From assembly GCF_013030265.1 (NCBI RefSeq), contig NZ_WPZQ01000009.1, positions 1 to 64,000 on the forward strand: a stretch of 64,000 bases of DNA, read 5' to 3'. The notes under the pieces are model-generated. The model was not told the origin of the DNA, searched no databases, and was given only the letters and a program-made list of their open reading frames with translations. Each line of letters opens with the position of its first letter. Within the stretch, counting starts at the first letter, position 1. Shown here in pieces: positions 34,869-42,691 of this stretch. The translations under genes were made by a program, and so were the position numbers. Source of the DNA: Ruegeria arenilitoris. GTDB taxonomy: Bacteria; Pseudomonadota; Alphaproteobacteria; Rhodobacterales; Rhodobacteraceae.

Positions 34869-36724
34869 CAGTTGTCCTCCGATGTACTTGAATGCCGTAA
34901 GGTCCTGGCTATCCGCGGCGAGAGTATGATCTCAAGGCGCCCTGGCTCGATTGCGACCCGGCGCTTGTGTTGACCATCAGCGTTGGTCCACTCCAATTCG
35001 GCGAATATCTCAGCTCCTTGAGGCCAACCTCCAAGGCCAAAGTGCAACTCCGGTGCATTCTTGCCAGAGTGTCCGTCACCAGCAATTATTGCGTCTCGCA
35101 AGACCAGCGGATGATCCGAACTGCTAAGCGTAGCCGAAACCCCAATCGCGGGTCGTGTGGACCCGTTTTCATTCTCAAAGCGAAGATCGAGCACAACGCC
35201 CTGGGCAGCATATTGCCCTGTATTTTTCAACAGAATCGAAGGCATCCATTGGCGAGCGATCAAAGCATCCTGGTCGCCATCGCCATCGACATCTGCTAAG
35301 GCAATCCCACGGGATACGGTCGAGGTCGCAAAGCCCAGTTCGTGTCCGATATCGCTAAATTCTCCGTCCTCGTTGGCCACGAAGAACGCATCCGCTTTGT
35401 CACCAGAGAGGTCATCACCCTTTGCAAAACGCGGCCAGACAAACGCAAACCGGAGCAGCTCATCATTTCCCATGGCGACTTCGTGCAACTCGGGCCACCG
35501 ATCTATCTCGCCCCTCAAAAACCCTGTCGCCTGCAAGAGCTCGGGCTGACCGTCATTGTTGAAATCCGCAATGCGCGCGTCCCATGACCACGCGCTACGC
35601 GCCACTCCTAAAGTGCCACTTGCTTCGACAAAAGGTGCCCTGCCTTGGAGGAATTCGCCGCTGTCTCCAGTGCCAAGGAACAGCAGGTGGCTCTCCATCA
35701 GGGCATAGTCCTCGGCAATGTTGCTGATGAAGAGATCAAGATTGCCATCGCCATCGAGGTCGCCGAAATCGACACCCATGCCCTTGAAACTGTCCCGACC
35801 CAGGACACGGGACCGTGGTGTTGTGAAACCGCGATGGCCGGTGACCGCGACAAACCTGAGTTGGTTGTCTTGAGAACGGTTGTGCAACAGATAGTCCGGA
35901 CCAAAGTCATTGGAAAAGTAGAGCTCGGGCAAACCGTCCCCATCAAGGTCTGTGGCACCTAGACCAAGCGTCCAGCCATCTTTCATCGCCTCGTCCAAAG
36001 CAGAACTGGCATCGGTAAACTGAATTCCATCAATGCCTTGTGAAGCAACAAACAAGCGGTTCCGGCCAGCGTTTTGGGCGCGGCTCATGGAATGCTGCAT
36101 TGTGACCGAGCCCGTCTGGCCAAGGATATGTTGGCCGTCAGGGAAATAATTCCCAAAAACCAGATCAAGCCGCCCGTCTCCATTGAGGTCTGCTACACTG
36201 GCCGCATTGGTATTCCAAATCTCCTCGGTTGGGACCAAATCGCGAGCCGAGAATCTCTCAGAAGAAAGATGAAGCGAAGGGGTACGGCCCCAATAGTAGA
36301 CAACAATGTCCTGGCGCCCGTCTTCATCCGCATCAAACGGCAAACATCCCATTGGGGCCGTATGCTCGCCGGGATCTTCGAACCCAGGCAATTCAAACGC
36401 CGCAAACCTTTGGCCCGTTGTGGGGACCGGCCCCACGGTCACCGTGTCGAACCGCGGATCTACCAAGCAGTAATCATTGTTAAGTCCATCCTGGTCATAG
36501 TCGAAGGCTGCAACGGCAGCACCCACAGAAGAAATCCATCCTTCTATATGTTGTAGGTCAGGATGCACAGGCCGGGACAACGCGGGCGTCGTGCCTATGG
36601 CCGGTAGTTCATGTCTCTCAAAGCCAAATCCGGCTATGTTCGGAAATTTGCTGGAGCGCTCAAACGTTGCGGCCCCGTAAAGCACGCTTGGGATAATAAA
36701 TGCCGCGACTTTCACCAAAGACAT
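34868..36724 (-). CDS. Enediyne biosynthesis protein UNBV (FG-GAP/ASPIC)
   Basis: A 618-aa protein with a hydrophobic N-terminus that may be a signal peptide or anchor. It has at least seven FG-GAP type Ca-binding loops (YDQDGLNND, DADEDGRQD, DLNGDGRLD, DLDGDGLPE, DLDGDGNLD, DFNNDGQPE, DVDGDGDQD) in a beta-propeller, then a C-terminal ASPIC/UnbV domain (RPAIGVSATLSS; DGHSGKNAPELHFGLGG). UNBV is one of the conserved cassette proteins. The propeller probably lies in the periplasm. The gap to UNBL is 3 bases and it overlaps UNBU. Confidence 0.93.
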   Translation of the reverse strand: MSLVKVAAFIIPSVLYGAATFERSSKFPNIAGFGFERHELPAIGTTPALSRPVHPDLQHIEGWISSVGAAVAAFDYDQDGLNNDYCLVDPRFDTVTVGPVPTTGQRFAAFELPGFEDPGEHTAPMGCLPFDADEDGRQDIVVYYWGRTPSLHLSSERFSARDLVPTEEIWNTNAASVADLNGDGRLDLVFGNYFPDGQHILGQTGSVTMQHSMSRAQNAGRNRLFVASQGIDGIQFTDASSALDEAMKDGWTLGLGATDLDGDGLPELYFSNDFGPDYLLHNRSQDNQLRFVAVTGHRGFTTPRSRVLGRDSFKGMGVDFGDLDGDGNLDLFISNIAEDYALMESHLLFLGTGDSGEFLQGRAPFVEASGTLGVARSAWSWDARIADFNNDGQPELLQATGFLRGEIDRWPELHEVAMGNDELLRFAFVWPRFAKGDDLSGDKADAFFVANEDGEFSDIGHELGFATSTVSRGIALADVDGDGDQDALIARQWMPSILLKNTGQYAAQGVVLDLRFENENGSTRPAIGVSATLSSSDHPLVLRDAIIAGDGHSGKNAPELHFGLGGWPQGAEIFAELEWTNADGQHKRRVAIEPGRLEIILSPRIARTLRHSSTSEDN

Positions 36725-36727
36725 CGA

Positions 36728-37732
36728 TCAGACCTCGAACTGGGACGTATTGATTAGGTTTAAAAAGCGGAGTCGCGTCCGGTTGCGCCAAACCTCGTAG
36801 GCTTCAAGGGAATCCTGGAAACTTGAAGGACCATCAGATGGTCGATCGTTTTCGATGGCGGGGACGATCTCTCGATACGGTGCTCCCAAAAGCTGAGAAG
36901 ACAAAACTTGTAGTTCGGGCCGCACTGCGCCAGCTGCATCAAGAGCTGTTATGGCAAAGGATACACCTTGCATAAATGCCGCTTGGTGAGCAGGGAAACT
37001 GTCGCAAACATTCTTGAAATCTTGCATCCGCGACGGGCCAGCATACGACATTGCCAGCCCTAAGCCGGACAGAAGATTTGCCTGCCTGCTAGGATGTGCG
37101 CGTTCTACACTTGAAAGAGTCGTTTCGAGATCAGCAAGCGAAACAAACCAAAGAGCCCTCCCCACGCCTTGATCATATGCTCCGCCCGCGAGTCCTTGGC
37201 ATTTCACAGTTAGCCCGTGAAGCGCCCTTTCTGGCTTGAAAAATGTATTGTGGAAACCACGGCCATCCAACGTCAGAGTATAGAGTTCGGGCGGCAGGGT
37301 TTGGAACAACCTGCGACTGATCCACGGCATTCGGGCCAGTGCCCAACCTGAGCCAACCTGAATTAGGTATTGATATTTACTGTGATACCGCGTGTGCAGT
37401 GCGCTGAGCAGGCCCGCCTGCAGTACCATACCGTCGCGAACCGCCGCGCCCATCGCCGCCCCTTCTACCAGAAACCCACGAAGGGAAACGGAGATCTGAT
37501 CATGGATATCATCGAGCCGAGAGATCGGTGCGGCCCCGAACATCACGTTGTAACCACGCACGAATGTCGTCGCGATAGCTTGGAGATGATCTGCGTCATG
37601 AGACTGAAACTTTCCCACTTTCAGCCTGCCAAGATGTGCAGCGCGAGGGCCCAATTGCAGGAAGGGTTTAAGTGGCGACGCGCCCCAATCCGCAGATTTG
37701 GCCTGTTCGATGGCAATACTACTTGGGACCAC
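36728..37732 (-). CDS. Enediyne biosynthesis protein UNBL (DUF1702)
   Basis: A 334-aa soluble helical protein of the DUF1702/UNBL family, marked by GWALARMPWISRRLFQTLPP and LTLDGRGFHNTFFKPERALHG. It is the fifth conserved warhead cassette gene; the reaction is unknown. The start is a GTG at 37732, chosen because GGAGGC stands 6 bases upstream. It overlaps the small upstream gene by 14 bases, so the two are coupled. All five cassette genes follow with tight spacing. Confidence 0.92.
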   Translation of the reverse strand: MVPSSIAIEQAKSADWGASPLKPFLQLGPRAAHLGRLKVGKFQSHDADHLQAIATTFVRGYNVMFGAAPISRLDDIHDQISVSLRGFLVEGAAMGAAVRDGMVLQAGLLSALHTRYHSKYQYLIQVGSGWALARMPWISRRLFQTLPPELYTLTLDGRGFHNTFFKPERALHGLTVKCQGLAGGAYDQGVGRALWFVSLADLETTLSSVERAHPSRQANLLSGLGLAMSYAGPSRMQDFKNVCDSFPAHQAAFMQGVSFAITALDAAGAVRPELQVLSSQLLGAPYREIVPAIENDRPSDGPSSFQDSLEAYEVWRNRTRLRFLNLINTSQFEV

Positions 37733-37931
37733 GATGAGCCTCCTTGCCCAGCAAGCTTCGCAGGTGAGACGTCATTTTTTCGATGAGTTGCGACATCCCG
37801 ATATAGAAACATTTGTGCGACCCATTCAGGGAAGAAATTGAACCCCTCAACGCCTTGTCATCATCCTCACCGTTCTCGAACCACGCATGAATAACGATCT
37901 CGGCGCGTTCAGGTCGCTTTTTTGTCGACAT
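37719..37931 (-). CDS. Small first gene of the enediyne operon
   Basis: A 70-aa protein starting MSTKKRPERAEIVIHAWFEN, with no recognised domain. A central beta-type segment is followed by an amphipathic C-terminal helix. The ATG at 37931 follows GGAGAGAGC at good spacing, and its end overlaps the UNBL start by 14 bases, so it is probably translated and coupled. It is the first gene downstream of the 22-bp tandem repeats. A partner or leader role for UNBL is possible. Confidence 0.6.
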   Translation of the reverse strand: MSTKKRPERAEIVIHAWFENGEDDDKALRGSISSLNGSHKCFYIGMSQLIEKMTSHLRSLLGKEAHRGPK

Positions 37932-38255
37932 CGCTCTCTCCGGAAATACATGTATGTCCAGAGTACTGTTCGAGCACAGCTATTCCCGAGCATCAGCCGT
38001 ACAGATTGCCTTCTCGAAGAAGAATTTTCACTGACATCTGCCCGGCATATCACCGACTTCTGCCTGGCATATCACCGACTTCTGCCTGGCACTTCGATTG
38101 AGATTGCCTCATTTGCGCTTCCTTTCAGAAATGCCGATGTTTTAGAAGTGCGCTAGAAAACATCCAAAAGAACCGGATCGAGCCGGGCTTTGAAAACCAA
38201 TTCAAAAGATCTGAGCGGGAAGAGTTGATCTAGATCGGAACCAATACAGGATAAC
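37932..38255 (-). promoter_or_regulatory. Promoter region of the enediyne operon
   Basis: A 324-base gap between the SARP gene end and the first operon gene. It holds the 22-bp tandem repeats at 38024-38089. Between these and the start codon, about 90 bases remain for the promoter and leader, with TACTCT and TAGCTG as weak -10 candidates on the minus strand. No gene lies here. Confidence 0.6.
38024..38089. repeat. Tandem 22-bp repeats, candidate SARP operator
   Basis: Two identical 22-bp units (CATATCACCGACTTCTGCCT plus GG) at 38046-38067 and 38068-38089 are preceded by a third unit at 38024-38045 with 16 of 22 matches. A weak fourth keeps TGCCT in phase at 38105-38109. The 22-bp period equals two helical turns, so all copies face one side of the DNA. 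SARP activators bind direct repeats set in helical phase upstream of their targets, and a SARP gene lies next door. The repeats stand about 93-158 bases before the first operon gene. Confidence 0.75.
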
Positions 38256-39032
38256 TTAGTCCAGTTCCCTTTCTACCAACTGATCAAGGTATGGCCGGCT
38301 TGGTTGTGTGCATAGATCATCAAACAACTCTCGTGTTCTCTTGTCAGGTTGGGCATCGCAAGCCGTTATGACAAAAGCCTCGAGATTTGCGTAGTGCTGG
38401 CGCATCCTGGCATTTTCGCCGCTTATCGCCATTAAGATCATTACTCGACGATGAACTGTCTCGCGCAAAGGATCATGCGAAAGCACATAACGACAGGTAT
38501 CAAGGGCTGTTTGATAGTTTCTTTGGTCAATGAAATGATCTATCGCCATCAAGGCCGTGCGGACAAACATGCTTTGCAGGCGCTCTCGTTCAATTACCGC
38601 CCAATGTCCCTGTAGCCCCGGTAGGAATTTTCCACGATAGAGGCTGCCAAGACAACACTCCAGAGATCCAAGATCGAAAATGCCCTTCTGAACTTGACTA
38701 TAGATCCGTTCCAAATTGGCGGTATCGACAAACTTGGAGTCTTCGTAGAACACTCCTAGACTCCACTTGTCGGACTTAATGTGGATGTCAGGGTTCTTCA
38801 TCTGTCTCAAGGCGGCTCGAACGCGGGACGTCATGGAACTAATCGCCGCCTTTGCATCCACAAAGCTATTTGAGGACCAAAAACGTTCCGCTAGATCAGC
38901 TCTGTCAAACAACTGATTGGGATTCTGAAAAAGAAATCCGGCGCATTCGCGTCCGGCTTCGCCAATGCCTGCACATCTAGCCGCGGCGCCAGAACCCATA
39001 GAAAAAGAGCCTAAAAATCTGATCTGTGACAT
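38256..39032 (-). CDS. SARP/BTAD-type transcriptional activator
   Basis: A 258-aa protein starting MSQIRFLGSFSM, like the N-terminal strand of SARP winged-helix domains (RFLG...). LFDRADLAERFWSSNSFVDA and SMTSRVRAALRQ mark the OmpR-like DNA-binding domain. The C-terminal half is a TPR-like bacterial transcriptional activator domain (QGHWAVIERERLQ; YQTALDTCRYVLSHDPLRE, then TVHRRVMILMA). SARPs are pathway-specific activators of antibiotic clusters in actinomycetes and are less usual in alphaproteobacteria. It lies directly upstream of the enediyne operon, on the same strand, beside the 22-bp repeats it probably binds. An earlier ATG at 39083 is less likely. Confidence 0.82.
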   Translation of the reverse strand: MSQIRFLGSFSMGSGAAARCAGIGEAGRECAGFLFQNPNQLFDRADLAERFWSSNSFVDAKAAISSMTSRVRAALRQMKNPDIHIKSDKWSLGVFYEDSKFVDTANLERIYSQVQKGIFDLGSLECCLGSLYRGKFLPGLQGHWAVIERERLQSMFVRTALMAIDHFIDQRNYQTALDTCRYVLSHDPLRETVHRRVMILMAISGENARMRQHYANLEAFVITACDAQPDKRTRELFDDLCTQPSRPYLDQLVERELD

Positions 39033-39781
39033 GCCATTATCCAAAAAAAGAATGCCAAATTTGCAGCTTAGAAAAGTTACCACCGAAAGCGTCGCAGAAT
39101 GCGTGAGGTTTCAATCCCCGATTGATATCAGAGCATACAAAGCGATTCTAAGCAATTTTGATCACTTGATCTACCGATGGGCATGGTGTCCAAGTCGCCT
39201 ACGACTCTGTCGGCGCGGATACCCTCGTTGGTTCGATTGAGACGCTCAATTTCTGCGGTCATCTGGTCCTTCTTGGCCAAGCTTTGGGTAAGTTCGCCTC
39301 TGGCCAATTGCACGCCCCAGGCCGACACCAATCCCATTGCCTGAGGCCGCCAAAGCCCACGACATCTTGGAAAGCATGACTGGCGGCGGTTCGCTCGTAT
39401 CGGTCCCCAGAGCGAAAAAGCAGGCATTTGGACAGCTACGGTAAAAGTCAGGTTTGTTAAGACCTTGATCCTTACTCTACTGACTCTCGACGCGGAGTGT
39501 TTCAACGGCAGCTTTTCCAGTTGCATTGCGGCATAGTTTTCTTCGCTCAGGCAGCAATTATCGTGCTGCGAGCGCATGCAGCACAAAAACTGAATTAACA
39601 GGTTGAGCTCCTGCCCGTCATTCGCCGCATTTTTCCCAAACGGCGGCTTTTGATGGCCAGATTTCTTTCTGCGCTTGCTTCTAATGGAAGAGCGAAATCC
39701 ACACTACCATGATGCCGCCAGCGCGCATTGTTGACCAAAAAATACGGTGCATCACCTTTTTTGCGATAGCTTAACGTCGCT
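39033..39781. other. Region between SARP gene and Tn7-like module
   Basis: About 750 bases without a well-supported gene. Short leftward frames exist at 39128-39586 (with KKDQMTAEIERLNRTNEGI, protein-like) and 39595-39792 (65 aa). Neither has a clear start or known domain. They may be remnants of lost genes. A single 12-mer resembling part of some CRISPR repeats at 39108-39119 is isolated and has no array. The boundary between the enediyne unit and the transposon genes lies in this stretch. Confidence 0.45.
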
Positions 39782-40168
39782 TTAGCCACCAATGATCCGC
39801 CCTACGCCTTCTACGTCGGCGCTATCTGCGCCTGTCCGCCCGCATCCGCAGAATACCAGACCTCGCTTCTCGCCTTTCGGCACATCGACGCAGAGTTTGT
39901 GCCAACTAACCACGACCTCCGAACAATGAGGGCAAGTTGCTTTGAATGGAGACGAAGGAAGTGGGTGACGGCGGTGTCGTGATGCAAGGAGTGCCTTTGC
40001 AAACTCATACTCTTCCTGATCCATTGCGGCCCAATCATCATCAGTCGCCGCGACCTCGTACAGCAAAATGACATTATAAGAGTCGAGGGTACGATCAGGT
40101 GTCGTACGAGCAGATATTTTTTCGAGCACGGGCCATTCTGAAAGGGTGTATACTTTGTCTGATTGCAT
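39782..40168 (-). CDS. Hypothetical protein with Cys motifs, next to kptA
   Basis: A 128-aa protein with CPHCSEVVVSWHKLC and FCGCGRTG near the C-terminus, probably a metal-binding or zinc-ribbon-like element. The N-terminal half is acidic and helical (DDDWAAMDQEEYEFAKALLA). I prefer the ATG at 40168 (GGAG upstream), although the frame stays open to a GTG at 40261. It follows kptA on the same strand and may be co-transcribed. Function unknown. Confidence 0.6.
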   Translation of the reverse strand: MQSDKVYTLSEWPVLEKISARTTPDRTLDSYNVILLYEVAATDDDWAAMDQEEYEFAKALLASRHRRHPLPSSPFKATCPHCSEVVVSWHKLCVDVPKGEKRGLVFCGCGRTGADSADVEGVGRIIGG

Positions 40169-40269
40169 TTTGTATTGGCTCCAAACTTGAATTGATAAGG
40201 GCTTTGGCACGCTAGCGCTTGGCCTGTCTGCCTGCGAATAAAACGCAAACCAATCGGCCACGTGATCTG

Positions 40270-40815
40270 TTACGGCTCCGCGACCCTACCGAAACCCAAA
40301 TAGGTTGCGGGTACCTTGTTAGTGAGCCAAACACCGTTGTCGGCGCGAAAAAACTCAAAACCGTTCTCAAACATTCGTTGCGCCTCGACACGTAAAACAA
40401 CAGGTTTTCCGTGTCGTTGCCCGACGCGTTCAGCTGTATCGGGATCAAGCGAGAGATGAACCTGCTTACGGCGTCCGGGGTTCAACCCGTCGGAAAATAT
40501 CGCATCCAAATTTGCGCTGGCCGTGCCGTGATACAGCTCATCCGGCGGGCGCTGAGGTTCCAGGCCCAGATCCACATCAATTGAATGGCCCTGAGCCGCT
40601 CTAATGCGCTGGCCATCATCAGACAGGGTGAAGCGTTTCTTATCGTTGCTCTCAACAAGCTGAATGAGCTCATCGCGGCTTAGCTTGCGATTGGCTTTCT
40701 TCAGCTTCCGCAGCAAATCATCAACACGAACCCACCCGTTTTTATCAAGCTGAAGACCGATCTCTTCAGGTTTGTGCCGAAGCACCAAGCTCAGAAATTT
40801 GCTTTCTCTACTCAT
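40270..40815 (-). CDS. kptA: RNA 2'-phosphotransferase (Tpt1/KptA)
   Basis: A 181-aa KptA/Tpt1 enzyme. The N-terminal winged helix reads SKFLSLVLRHKPEEIGLQLD, and the ADP-ribosyltransferase-like C-terminal domain has LYHGTASANLDAIFSDGL, RKQVHLSLDPDTAERVG and FFRADNGVWLT. The usual Arg-His-Arg-Arg active-site set seems present (R and H in LVLRHKP, H in LYHGT, R in NPGRRKQVHLS). The enzyme removes a 2'-phosphate from RNA using NAD+. Bacterial function is unclear, because bacteria lack the splicing that creates such ends. It follows tniQ by 10 bases, the usual place for transposon cargo. Start ATG at 40815 after AAGGTGTTGAG. Confidence 0.9.
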   Translation of the reverse strand: MSRESKFLSLVLRHKPEEIGLQLDKNGWVRVDDLLRKLKKANRKLSRDELIQLVESNDKKRFTLSDDGQRIRAAQGHSIDVDLGLEPQRPPDELYHGTASANLDAIFSDGLNPGRRKQVHLSLDPDTAERVGQRHGKPVVLRVEAQRMFENGFEFFRADNGVWLTNKVPATYLGFGRVAEP

Positions 40816-40825
40816 CTCAACACCT

Positions 40826-41860
40826 TCACAACTCAGGCCAGGCAATTTCATCATGTGAGAGCGGCAGGCGATTGGCCAGCTCTTCTACGCCGGAGGTCAC
40901 CTCACTCCGCCTGAATATGCGTCCACCACACTCTTCGGGCATTTGGATAAACGGAACCCGCTCCTTTATGAGCTGGTCGCCGACTTTCCGGGTGCTGCCT
41001 CCCAGAAATTCCGCATAGTGTTTTCCGGGAATAAAGCGCTCCAGAAACCGGTCAACAGAGCTATACGGCACCACCTGCACCGACTTCCGGGACACCGGAT
41101 GACGCGCCCGGTCCAGTTTTAAATGGCCTGTGTCCACCAGATAGCGGACGGCAGATGCATTGATCCCGAAGAACCCCGCCAGAATCGATCGCAGGTATCC
41201 GTCCGGCCTGATCAAACGCAATGCCTCAGCGACCTCTGCCGGGTCCAGAAGCACGGACATATAGCCGTCCTGCTCGGCATCCCTGACCACGGTCTTCAGC
41301 TCGCCGCTCTGGATCAGTCGCACCACATCAACCGCGCCAGCAACGGCTTTGCGACAAACGGATTGAATACCGACCAGCCCATCCGCATTTGCTACCGTTG
41401 TGCGCGGCACAACACTGGCGAGGAACGCATCGAGTTGCCCTTCATCGTAGTATGGTCTCCCGACAGGGGAGCCTGCGATGGGTCTGATGATCCCACCTGC
41501 AACCAGAGCACCAAACTGCGCTCTCGGCGCATTGATCTTTTTCTGAGCCGCAACCTGACAGATCGCTCCCGCAAAGTTTTTGACCAGTGGCGCCAATGCC
41601 TGTGCGTCGAGCACAACACCTTTCGCAGAGCTACCTACCTGACCCTCCGGCTTCAGAAACCCGTTTGCACCGAGCAGTTCCACTGTCTGACGGCGGCCGA
41701 GCCCCAGCTCACGTCGTAAGGTTTCAACACTATGAACGCGACGGGTCGTACAGGTCTTCCCAAGCACCAGATCGCCTTCGCCGATGGGATAGGTCTCGGT
41801 GAAGAATTTCCTGACCATATCCCGCAAGGGCTCGTATTGCTCCGCATGGGATTGCTCCAA
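40826..41860 (-). pseudogene. tniQ C-terminal part, in frame after a stop codon
   Basis: This 344-codon frame directly continues the tniQ frame. The TniQ part ends with TGA at 41863-41861 and the very next codon (TTG, 41860) opens this frame in the same phase. The sequence contains LVLGKTCTTRRVHSVETLRR and repeated HTH-like segments, as found in the C-terminal half of long (about 600-aa) TniQ/TnsD-like proteins. So a single nonsense codon seems to split one gene of about 620 codons. Reinitiation at TTG 41860 or GTG/ATG codons further in may still give a separate protein. Long TniQ proteins choose the target site in Tn7-like elements. Confidence 0.75.
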
Positions 41861-42691
41861 TCAGTTGAACAGGCAGCCGTAGTTTCTGCGCGAAAGTGAT
41901 ATGGGGGAACCGGCCTCACGATGCAGTCGCCTCAGCAGGCGAAACAGCCCTTCCTCGCCTTCGGACAGGAGTTCAAAACCCCACGCACCTGCACGACGCT
42001 TCTCATTATCGGATAAGTGCTTCAGCTTTGCATCGACACCAAACAGATCGACAACTCCGAAGATCTCGGCGCCAAGCGCAACCGCACCGAACCCGATATT
42101 GTCGAGCCATGTGCCCTGTTTTTCACCCGCTAACCGGCGGGTGAGATAGTCTTCCAGACCTGTTGGGACCTGCCATGCACCCAGCTCTCTCACCTGATCC
42201 GCCCCCAGATTGAGATCTCGGATACGCCCGGCAAAATCATGGGGACCACGACTGTGCGAATAGCTGTTGTCGTCATACAGTCTGACTTGGTGGTGTTGGC
42301 ACGTCCGGATCGAAGGCACATGCCAGGCACATCTTTGCGCCGCACCACCGGCGGTGTCTGTAGTAACATCATCCGCAACACATTCCGGACAGAACCGCAG
42401 ACGCCTGCGCGTGATCCAGCGTTTCTCAACTAGCTGCCCGACCAGCCGGTACTGCCCAGTGGATACTTTGCAAACAACACCACACATCAGTTGAGCAAGT
42501 TCCACTCCGCCGACCCGGGCGAGGATCGAAAGGGCCCGTTCGTCGCCGTCAGCGATGGCCTGAAGCGTAAAGCCCTGATCGGTGCAAAACTCCGAGGCAA
42601 AGGAAAGACCATTCGCCCAGGCAAGCCGGGACGCGAATGATGCCGGGGTTTCCCCCGGCATCAAAGGAACAAGGATCGGCAACAACGGCAT
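41861..42691 (-). CDS. tniQ: TniQ family protein, N-terminal part
   Basis: A 276-aa protein with the TniQ/TnsD N-terminal domain: LVPLMPGETPASFASRLAWA and the zinc-binding LRFCPECVADD, CAWHVPSIRTCQHH pattern. TniQ links TnsC/TniB to the target DNA. The ATG at 42691 overlaps the tniB stop by one base (TAATG). The frame is closed by TGA at 41863-41861, but the sequence continues in frame for another 344 codons, so this is probably an early stop and the product lacks its DNA-recognition half. Whether a shortened TniQ is active, as in some Tn7-like elements with short TniQ, is open. Confidence 0.85.
   Translation of the reverse strand: MPLLPILVPLMPGETPASFASRLAWANGLSFASEFCTDQGFTLQAIADGDERALSILARVGGVELAQLMCGVVCKVSTGQYRLVGQLVEKRWITRRRLRFCPECVADDVTTDTAGGAAQRCAWHVPSIRTCQHHQVRLYDDNSYSHSRGPHDFAGRIRDLNLGADQVRELGAWQVPTGLEDYLTRRLAGEKQGTWLDNIGFGAVALGAEIFGVVDLFGVDAKLKHLSDNEKRRAGAWGFELLSEGEEGLFRLLRRLHREAGSPISLSRRNYGCLFN

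Noticed and set aside
36074..36556. 160-codon rightward frame inside the UNBV gene
   Set aside because: UNBV on the other strand has clear FG-GAP repeats; this frame is a shadow.
38024..38089. CRISPR array or IS end as explanation for the 22-bp repeats
   Set aside because: Units are directly adjacent without spacers and not inverted; a regulatory site fits better.
39108..39119. GTTTCAATCCCC, similar to part of some CRISPR repeats
   Set aside because: It occurs once with no spacing repeats and no cas genes nearby. A CRISPR-linked transposon (CAST) is therefore not supported.
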